Assembly (NCBI GenBank): GCA_018398585.1
Contig: JAGTTD010000013.1
Location: 30,149,131-30,213,130, forward strand
From: Simmondsia chinensis
Taxonomy: Eukaryota > Streptophyta > Magnoliopsida > Caryophyllales > Simmondsiaceae
Direction: 5' to 3'
Length of the DNA: 64,000 nucleotides
Both the position numbers and the translations under genes were made by a program. This document shows positions 56,697-64,000 of the stretch, piece after piece (positions within the stretch are counted from its first letter, which is position 1; every line of letters starts with the position of its first letter). The notes beneath the pieces were generated by a model. The model saw nothing but the letters and a program-made list of their open reading frames with translations, ran no database searches and was not told the origin of the DNA.

Positions 56697-57860
56697 TTAT
56701 TTGAATATGATTTCTTTTAGTTTGAGAAGATATTCTTTCCTTATTTCTTGATCTTGAATTTTTTCTACCACATCTAAGAGGTCTTCTTTGTTTGCTCTTG
56801 TTAATACATTGATTGATTTGATTCTGCAGGGACATAAGTTTTCATTTGAATCAGACGATGTTTCATCATTGGATGTGTTTTCTTGAACTTCAAATATGTA
56901 GTCTTCATCTTTTGAGCTTGAATCAGAAAAAAATAAATTCATTAATTTGTTTTTTAAATCTTCATCTTCTATTTGATTTTTTTTTCTTTCATTTTGCATT
57001 CATTCCGGTAATGACCAGGTTTTTTGCATTTGTAGCATATTGGAATTTTGTTTGAAACTTTGTGGGTTTTCCTTTTTGAATATTTTTTTTCCTATTTTTG
57101 TAATATTGAGGTGGTGGTGGTTGATCATATCTATTTCTTTTCTTCTTTTTGTAAAATTTTAGGTCTTGTTGAAACGGTTTCTTTTTGTAACATTTTGAAG
57201 GAGGTTTGAAATTATGAATACCATATTGGGCACATAAAGAACCTAGTTCTTTTCTTGTTTGTGTATTTCTGAGATTGTTACGAAACTTTTGTTCTTGACA
57301 TAATTATAATGCTTCTTTTTTGATAAAGGAAAATAATAGTCTGTAGGTTATATTGTACCATGGAATTGTTTGAGTTCCACAAACATCTTGAATTTTTGTC
57401 ATTATTCTTTCTGCAAATAATTTTGGAAGTCCAGTAACAAATCTTTCTTTCCAAAATAGTTGGTTTGCATCTTCTCTTTTGAGTACATGGGTTAAAAACA
57501 TATATTTGTACCAGCGAAAATCTTATAAAGAGGGACAACTTAAATTGGCTAAGAATAATTTTGTTGCTTCTTGTTCTTCCGTTATACTGCAAGAAAGGCA
57601 ACAGTTATTGACCAGATTAATGTTTCTACTGCGTCTTCCACCACTTCTTCAACGTAGGGTGAATTAACGTCATTTGGATCAACTCTTCTTCTTTCTATAT
57701 GAATGTGATCAAGTATTGATTGTTTTTCATGGGGTTGGAGAATTCTTGACCACCATGACTGAAGTTGTCCTGAGAATCCAGAGATAAGCAATCTGGCAGA
57801 TATATGGTTTGTACGTGCAGGATTAGCCGCCTCGTACGCTATTGATGCCATTGCCATTTG
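56697..57860 (-). pseudogene. Pararetroviral coat protein with zinc knuckle
   Basis: Core coat-like block from 57857 (EAANPARTNHISARLLISG, FSGQLQSWW). Frame changes near 57582 and again at a run of A near 57085. The middle is Lys-rich and ends in the knuckle CYKCKKPGHYRNEC (56996-57037), the RNA-binding signature of these coat proteins. An acidic Ser/Asp-rich tail follows (56940-56840). At least two frameshifts and several stops. Confidence 0.85.
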
Positions 57861-58460
57861 TTGTAGAGTATTTTTGATCTCATATTTAGATTTTCTATCT
57901 ATATTCCATTCATGGATATCATTTCCATTGAATGATATAGAGGGAAATTGATTTCTTTCTTGGAATTGTATATCCGGTGGGGTTGGTCTTGGATAATAAT
58001 TTTTTGTGGGTTGGTTTCTCCAATTATTTCTTATTCTGTTTATTGAAGATTCAGGGTTTTCAATTGTATTGGTGTTGAACTGTTCTTTGGTCTTTTGAAT
58101 TTCTGCTTCACTTAAGGATATTGATGAAGTTTCTTCATTTGAGACTTCATTTTCTCCTTTTGAAATAGTTTGAATTGTAGGGATACTAGTTGTTGGATTA
58201 TCCGTTAATTTGAGCTTTTAAGTGATTCTTTCAATGATATCATCGTCAGAATTTTGTGATTTTCTTAGTTTTATTTGTTCTTTATCTTTTTGAGTTAAAT
58301 TGAAAGGTTAGAAAGAAGGTTGTTGAATTCCTTGAAAGAACGGGTTTGTTTGTGATTGTGGAGTTGGAAAATTCTATTGAATAGGGTAGCTTTGAGGTAT
58401 GGGTTGTGGAATTGTGTAATTTGTATATGTTGGTTGGGGTAATGTTTGAACTATTGGAAA

Positions 58461-58646
58461 TTATTCCAATTTTTGCTTATCTTTGTTACTTGCTATATTG
58501 TTGTGAATTGAATTTAATTGTTCCGAAATTGTTTTGAGATTTAAAGCTTGAAAATTATTTTGTTCATAAATTTTATTTATGTCTTTGATTGTAGGTGGTG
58601 AATCGTCTTTTTCCTCTCTTTCTCCACGGAAAGGAGTAGCGACCAC
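58461..58646 (-). pseudogene. Linker between movement and coat protein regions
   Basis: Gln/Asn-rich sequence in the MP frame, ending at a TAA. It is matched in the plus copy at 62859 onward, where the same stretch continues open for 290 residues. It probably holds the N-terminal part of the coat protein precursor. Confidence 0.6.
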
Positions 58647-58724
58647 TTCTTGATTTTGAACATTGATTATTAAAATTTTTGTAGGAGGATGAATAGTTTG
58701 AATGATTTGTCCATCTGTTGTTAA

Positions 58725-60105
58725 CTATTTGGTTGTAGTGTTTGTGTTAACATTTATAAAATTTTTTATAAACGGATTTGGTATTTGATTTCTTGATGTG
58801 TATGATTCTAACCATTTGAAAAAGGGAATATTACATTTTAATTGATTCAATTCTTTGTAATAAGTTTCTCTAATTTTGATTGTTAATTCCTTTGTAAAAG
58901 TTTGAATGTACCAATGTCTTTTAACTTTATTTTGATCAAATTCAAATTCATTGCTTAAAAATTCTTTGTTTATTTTAAAATTTTTTGTTAAAACATTTAT
59001 TGAAGGAGGTCTCATTTGAGAAGCAGTTGGAGAATTTGGATTTGAAAATGAATCATTTTGAAATACTGGTTCGGCTAGAGGGGAATTAAATCGTATTCCT
59101 CTAAATCTTGAAGTAGAAGTATTTTGAAAATCTTCTTCCTTATTGTAAGGAAAGGATGAAGTTGATTGTCTTGAAGATTCTATTTGAGAAGAGTTTGAAA
59201 TGATTGTTTGTTTTCCTAATTCAAACTTAATGGTAACTTTACTATTAGGTTCTTCAGTGATTTGTTGAACTTGTCTTCTTGCAATATTTCTTAGAGGTTG
59301 AGGGTTGTCAATCCTCCAAATTTCTGGAATGGTTATCTCATTCCATTTGAGACATTTTGGAGTAAAAGTTGAAGCTTGTTCAGCTTGAACCTCAAGAACT
59401 AAAGTTTCTCCAGGAGGAGATTGTTTGAGACATTTTGGGTTAAGATGGCTTCCTAAAAGCCTGAAATAAATTCTATAGATGAAAACAAAGTTTTGTCTAG
59501 TTTCTTGAATATCAACATTTGGTAAATTAATATCTAAAACTAAGGTGTTTAAAATTGTCGGATCTCGAAGAGAAACTGAGAAGTTTGGATAACAATTGAA
59601 ATAAATTGATCCATTATGTAAATTTGTTTGAACAATAGCCAATAAAGATTCTTCATATTTTAAATATGTTGAATCTCTAAGACTTAATATAACTGGTTGG
59701 TTGTGTCCTAACTTTGCTAATGGAACAACAACTTGAACTAATCCATAGTGGATATAATGAAAACTTTTTGCAATATATTTTTGCATGGATAAATTTGAAA
59801 GTAATTGAACTATTTGAGCTTCGTTGTCAATAGTCATTGCTTGTTCATGTGTTTTACATGAAAAAGCTATTTTGAAATCAAAAGTACCAATTTGATAAAT
59901 TGATTCTAAATCTTCATTTGGAATGCTCCAGTTCATAAAATCTTTTGGGTTTGTAATTTCTTTCGAAACTTCTTTTGAATTAACAATATGTAAACTAGTA
60001 ATAGGTTATTTTGTAAATATTTTCCTAAAGCGTCCAGTGATTCTGAAACCTAACATGGTTACAGTCTTAGTTGTTTGGGTTCAACAGTTACCTAACTGTC
60101 CTACT
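58725..60105 (-). pseudogene. Pararetroviral movement protein (30K superfamily), minus copy
   Basis: 403 residues are open from 59936. The fold core holds HYIHYGLVQVVVPLAKLG, NFSVSLRDPTIL and LVLDI (the conserved Asp region of 30K movement proteins), followed by a Pro/Ser-rich tail. The coding frame extends upstream toward 60105 through a TAA at about 60007, where the plus copy has CAA. This protein would move virus between cells through plasmodesmata. It is the longest intact viral frame here. Confidence 0.85.
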
Positions 60106-60339
60106 ATTTAACACTGTTGAGAGCAGTTTTACTATTTGACACTGTTGAGAACGGGAACACCAGCGATACAGTAACGGGAATACCCAACGGGAACACTTCA
60201 CACACGGGCTTACCAACGCTATTCGGGCTTACCAACGCTACACTACCGGCTTACCAACGCTCCTAATAAGTGCTTTAACAGCAAACTCGTTTCTAATAAG
60301 TGCTTAACAGTTTTTCCGTGAAATTACTGTTGAAAACAC

Positions 60340-60457
60340 AACAAAAATTTCAAAAGAAGTTCTGGCTCAACTCCTTCAACAAATTCAAAATTCCTCCTCT
60401 GATGATGATAACGATGATATCAGTTCCAGTCAGAGTGATCCGTTCAATCTGTTCTAA
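60340..60457 (+). pseudogene. 3' end of the last pararetroviral ORF
   Basis: The plus frame ends with a helical segment (KISKEVLAQLLQQIQNSS) followed by a Ser/Asp-rich acidic tail and TAA at 60455-60457. The frame reads back into the inverted arm to about 60305, so the join cuts the ORF near 60340. The minus copy lacks this tail because it stops before the end of the ORF. Confidence 0.6.
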
Positions 60458-60549
60458 TAATTCAAAAATCCTCTTCCATATTCCAAAAATGACAAAAGTT
60501 GTATAGTAACTCAAATAATTCAAATAGTTGCATAGTAACTCAAATAATT

Positions 60550-60741
60550 CAAATAGTTGCATAGTGCTCAAAGGACAAAAAGGATGGTTGGCAATTTTCA
60601 AAAGTTACACAGTTAAGCATGTGCTTTAATCAAGGTTCAGTTATCCAAATAGTTGCATAGTGCTCAAAGGACAAAAGGATGGTTGGCAATTTTCAAAAGT
60701 TACACAGTTAAGCATGTGCTTTATTCAAGGTTCAGTTATTC
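60550..60741 (+). repeat. 96-bp tandem duplication upstream of viral TATA
   Basis: Copies at 60550-60645 and 60646-60741 start CAAATAGTTGCATAGTGCTC and end CAAGGTTCAGTTAT. Shorter ~32-bp repeats (AGTTGCATAGTAACTC type) lie just before, at about 60495-60550. The location suggests duplicated enhancer sequence of the pararetroviral promoter. Confidence 0.85.
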
Positions 60742-60820
60742 TGTCACTGTGCGGAATTCAAAGTTTCATTTTCAAGTCCGGGGCTGCGGATTCCAATTCA
60801 AATACGGGTGCTGCTTCGCC

Positions 60821-60827
60821 TATAAAT
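60821..60827 (+). promoter_or_regulatory. Pararetroviral TATA box
   Basis: GCCTATAAATGGGG, about 365 bp downstream of the ORF end and 319 bp upstream of the primer-binding site, as expected for the genomic-RNA promoter. Confidence 0.7.
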
Positions 60828-61033
60828 GGGGACTTCCAGCTTCGTTCAAGGCAGAGGCGATTCCAGAGGAATTCAAAAAAATAAACAGACACTAGGAAAA
60901 TTTTCTCTTGTAAATTTTAATTTCCAGTGTCGTACTTCCGCCTCAATATCTGTAAGTTTCGTATGTATTTTAATCTTATGCTTGTATTTTCGATTGATGT
61001 TTTGCACTAAAACTATGTTCAAATTTTACAATC

Positions 61034-61039
61034 AATAAA
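61034..61039 (+). terminator. Pararetroviral polyadenylation signal
   Basis: AATAAA about 210 bp after the TATA box and 100 bp before the primer-binding site. In caulimovirids the signal lies in the terminally redundant leader. Confidence 0.6.
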
Positions 61040-61139
61040 TTCCCTCTTTCTCGTCTTCCTCTGTCCCTGTCTTTGTTCATATTTTCCGATTGTGCCATTG
61101 CGCCCATTTCCCCGTTCCCGTCGATCCTGCCCCCCCAAT

Positions 61140-61153
61140 TGGTATCAGAGCCA
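61140..61153 (+). promoter_or_regulatory. tRNA-Met primer-binding site of the pararetrovirus
   Basis: TGGTATCAGAGCCA, a perfect match to the plant initiator tRNA-Met 3' end, the site for minus-strand DNA priming in Caulimoviridae. It is absent from the minus copy, which is cut off about 9 bases short of it. Confidence 0.9.
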
Positions 61154-61389
61154 AGTGTAAGGTGTTTTCAACAGTAATTTCACGGAAATACTGTTAAGCA
61201 CTTATTAGGAACGAGTTTGCTGTTAAAGCACTTATTAGGAGCGTTGGTAAGCCGGTAGTGTAGCGTTGGTAAGCCCGTATGTGAGGTGTTCCCGTTGGGT
61301 GTTTCCGTTATTGTGTCGCTGGTGTTCTCGTTCTCAACAGTGTCAAATAGTAAAACTGCTCTCAACAGTGTTAAATAGTAGGACTGTTA

Positions 61390-62650
61390 GGTAACTGTTG
61401 AACCCAAACAACTAAGGCTGTAACCACGTTAGGTTTCAGAATTGCTGGACCCTTTAGGAAAATATTTACAAAACAACCCAGTACTAGTTTACATATTGTT
61501 AATTCAAAAGAAGTTTCAAAAGAAATTACAAACTCAAAAGATTTTATTAACTGGAGCATTCCAAATTAAGATTTAGAATCAATTTATCAAATTGGTACTT
61601 TTGATTTCAAAATGGCTTTTTCATGTAAAACACATGAACAAGCAATGAATATTGATAACGAAGCTCAAACAGTTCAATTACTTTCAAATATATCCATTTA
61701 AAAATATATTGCAAAAGGTTTTCATTATATCCACTATGGATTAGTTCAAGTTGCTGTTGTTTCATTAGCAAGGTCAGGACACAACCAACCAGTTATGTTA
61801 AGTCTTAGAGATTCAACATATTTAAAATATGAAGAATCTTTATTGGCTATTGGTCAAACAAATTTATACAATGGACCAATTTATTTCAATTGTTATCCAA
61901 ACTTCTCGGTTTCTCTTCGAGATCCGACAATTTTAAATACCTTAGTTTTAGATATTAATTCACCAAATGTTGATATTCAAGAAAATAGACAAAACTTTGT
62001 TCTCATCTATAGAATTTATTTCAGGCTTTTAGGAAGCCATCTTAACCCAAAATGTCTCAAACAATCTCCTCCTTGAGAAACTTTAGTTCTTGAGGTTCAA
62101 GCTAAACAAGCTTTAACCTTTACTCCAAAATGTCTCAAATGGAATGAGATAACCATTCCAGAAATTTGGAGGATTGACAACCCTCAACCTCCAAGAAATA
62201 TTGCAAGAAGACAAGTTCAACAAATCAATGAAGAACCTAATGGTAAAGTTACCATTAAGTTTGAATCAGGAAAAAAAAACAATCATTTCAAACTCTTCTC
62301 AAATAGAATCTTCAAGACAATCAACTTCATCCTTTCCTTACAATAAGGAAGAAGATTTTCAAAATACTTCTACTTCAAGGTTTAGAGGAATACGATTTAA
62401 TTCCCCTCTAGCCGAACCAGTATTTCAAAATGATTCATTTTCAAATCCAAATTCTCCAACTGCTTCTCAAATGAGACCTTCTTCAATAAATGTTTTAACA
62501 AAAGATTTTACAATAAACAAAGAATTTTTAAGCAATGAATTTGAATCTGATCAAAATAAAGTTAAAAGACATTGGTACTTTCAAACTTTTACAAAGGAAT
62601 CAACAATCAAAATTAGAGAAACTTATTACAAAGAATTGAATCATTGAAAA
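61390..62650 (+). pseudogene. Pararetroviral movement protein, plus copy
   Basis: Same protein as at 58725-60105. Stops at about 61566, 61699 and 62074 and a frameshift near 61760 break the core. The frame shifts again at a run of A near 62270 and runs on to 62647. The two copies carry different disabling mutations. Confidence 0.85.
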
Positions 62651-62858
62651 TGTAATATTCCCCTTTTCAAATGGTTAGAATCATACACATCAAGAAATTA
62701 AATACCAAATCCGTTTATAAAAAAATTTATAAATGTTAACACAAACCCTACAACCAAATGGTTAACAACAGATGGACAAATCATTCAAACTATTCATCCT
62801 CCTACAAAAAATTTAATAATCAAAGTTCAAAATCAAGAAGTGGTCGCTACTCCTTTCC

Positions 62859-63802
62859 GTGGGGGAAGAGAGGGAAAAAGACGATTCACCACCTACAATC
62901 AAAAACATAAATAAAATTTATGAACAAAATAATTTTCAAGCTTTAAATCTCAAAATAATTTCGGAACAATTAAATTCAATTCATAACAACATAGCAAGTA
63001 ACAAAGATAAGCAAAAATTGGAACAATCTCCAATAGTTCAAACATTATCCCAACCAATATATACAAATTACACAATTCCACAACCCATACCTCAAAGCTA
63101 CCCTATTCAACAGAATTTTCCAACTCCACAATCACAAACAAACCCGTTCTTTCAAGGAATTCAACAACCTTCTTTCCAACCTTTTAATTTAACTCAAAAA
63201 GATAAAGAACAAATAAAACTAAGAAAACCACAAAATTCTGACGATGATATCATTGAAAGAATCACTCAAAAGCTCAAATTAATGGATAATCCAACAACTA
63301 GTATCCCTATAATTCAAACTATCTCAAAAGGAGAAAATGAAGTCTCAAGTGAAGAAACTTCATCAATATCCTTAAGTGAAGTAGAAATTCAAAAGGCCAA
63401 AGAACAGTTCAATACTAATACAATTGAAAACCCTGAATCTTCAATAAACAGAATACGAAATAATTGGAGAAACCAACCCACAAAAAATTATTATCCAAGA
63501 CCAACCCCACCGGATATACAATTCGAAGAAAGAAATCAATTTCCCTCTGTATCATTCAATGAAAATGATATCCATGAATGGAATATAGATGAAAAATCTG
63601 AATATGAGATCAAAAATACTATACAACAAATGGCAATGGCATCAATAGCGTACGAGGCGGCTAATCCTGCACGTACAAACCATATATTTGCCAGATTGCT
63701 TGTCTTTGGATTCTCAGGACAACTTCAATGATGGTGGTCAAGAATTCTCCAACCCCATGAAAAACAATCAATACTTGATCACATTCATATAGAAAGAAGA
63801 AG
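62859..63802 (+). pseudogene. Pararetroviral coat-protein N-terminal region, plus copy
   Basis: 290 residues open. Gln/Pro-rich start, then a block with NPARTNHIFARLLVFGFSG, ending at a TGA at 63729-63731 where the minus copy reads Ser (TCA). Similarity to the minus copy ends at 63802, so the rest of the coat protein and the polymerase are missing. Confidence 0.8.
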
Positions 63803-64000
63803 ACGCAATAAGTTTAGGTATTGCACTAAAACTTTACAAGGAATTACAAGCATAAGATTCCTTTAATGTTTGCAATCAGTAATACAACACTTGATCAGAA
63901 AGAGATTTAAGTGTTGTACTTCCGCCTCAATAAATAGTTCAAAAAGAATCCTTTAATCAAGATTCATTAAAAATAACACCATAATTCATGGTCATTCTAG
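63803..64000. other. Scrambled viral leader pieces and possible LARD sequence
   Basis: TTGCACTAAAACT (63822 area) and GTACTTCCGCCTCAATA (63917-63933) recur in the viral leader at about 61001 and 60934, so the plus copy is followed by rearranged leader fragments. The last 29 bases, ending CATGGTCATTCTAG, match the LARD interior at about 19405-19432 in 25-26 of 29 positions. Confidence 0.5.

Larger units (their letters stand above)
53500..60339 (-). mobile_element. Endogenous pararetrovirus (Caulimoviridae-type), minus copy
   Basis: The order on the minus strand is leader, movement protein, coat protein, zinc knuckle, aspartic protease, RT, RNase H and a C-terminal domain. Most pieces from 59936 to 54504 lie in one reading frame, as in Petuvirus-like genomes with a single polyprotein, but many stops and several frameshifts interrupt it. 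There is no integrase and there are no LTRs. Genus cannot be settled without phylogeny. The 5' 2.66 kb is repeated in inverse at 61162-63802. Confidence 0.88.
60340..63802 (+). mobile_element. Endogenous pararetrovirus, plus copy (genome junction, MP, CP)
   Basis: From left: 3' end of the last viral ORF (stop 60455-60457), promoter with tandem repeats, TATA box, polyadenylation signal, tRNA-Met primer-binding site, leader, movement protein and coat protein up to 63802. This spans the circular-genome junction, so the integrated DNA derived from a circular or concatemeric form. It is joined head-to-head with the minus copy. Confidence 0.85.

Noticed and set aside
53500..60339. Intact infectious virus genome
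   Set aside because: Stops and frameshifts interrupt movement, coat and polymerase regions in both copies, and the plus copy lacks protease and polymerase altogether.
53500..63802. LTR retrotransposon instead of pararetrovirus
   Set aside because: A 30K-type movement protein is present, there is no integrase or LTR, and the promoter, polyadenylation signal and primer site are arranged as at a circular caulimovirid genome junction.

Overview
This is a stretch of eudicot-type plant nuclear DNA. It is AT-rich, carries GT-AG introns and one recognisable plant nuclear gene, and is dominated by layered transposable elements: hAT, PIF/Harbinger, Ty3/gypsy, Ty1/copia, L1- and RTE-type LINEs, Au-like SINEs and an integrated pararetrovirus. 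The species cannot be told from the sequence. No tRNA, rRNA or CRISPR array was seen.

Layout. 1-4320: a minus-strand tandem of two decayed, internally deleted Ty3/gypsy units sharing one 534-bp LTR. 5-9.7 kb: two hAT-type elements with 8-bp target duplications (one holding a SINE), then a broken L1-like LINE between inverted repeats. 11.7-31.7 kb: the only clear host gene, a chloroplast-type YlqF/RbgA circularly permuted GTPase (DAR GTPase 3, DGP3) on the minus strand. Eight coding exons were traced through to the stop codon. The N-terminal exon is not identified. One intron of 15.9 kb lies between the G5 and G1 motifs and contains most of the TE layers, including a PIF/Harbinger-like element with a ~5.4-kb non-coding LTR element (LARD-like) nested in it, two solo LTRs, a hAT element, SINEs, and gypsy and RTE fragments.

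31.7-38 kb: solo LTRs, LINE remnants, a GC-rich acidic/proline-rich ORF of unknown nature, two adjacent gypsy LTR ends, a second copy of the first hAT MITE and a fold-back element. 38.2-46.7 kb: two copies of a PPR pseudogene fragment, each paired with a ~625-bp LTR-like segment. One copy is interrupted by a 2.4-kb PIF/Harbinger-like element (TAA duplication) that itself carries a solo LTR; the other copy is the matching empty site. Copia reverse-transcriptase remnants lie between the two LTR-like segments.

53.5-63.9 kb: an endogenous Caulimoviridae-type sequence in two opposed copies. The minus copy runs movement protein, coat protein, zinc knuckle, protease, reverse transcriptase/RNase H and a C-terminal domain. 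The plus copy has the end of the last ORF, a promoter with TATA box, a polyadenylation signal and a tRNA-Met primer-binding site, then movement and coat protein. Their shared 5' parts form inverted arms of about 2.65 kb around an 822-bp spacer, so a read-through transcript could fold into a long hairpin. All viral reading frames are broken by stops and frameshifts.
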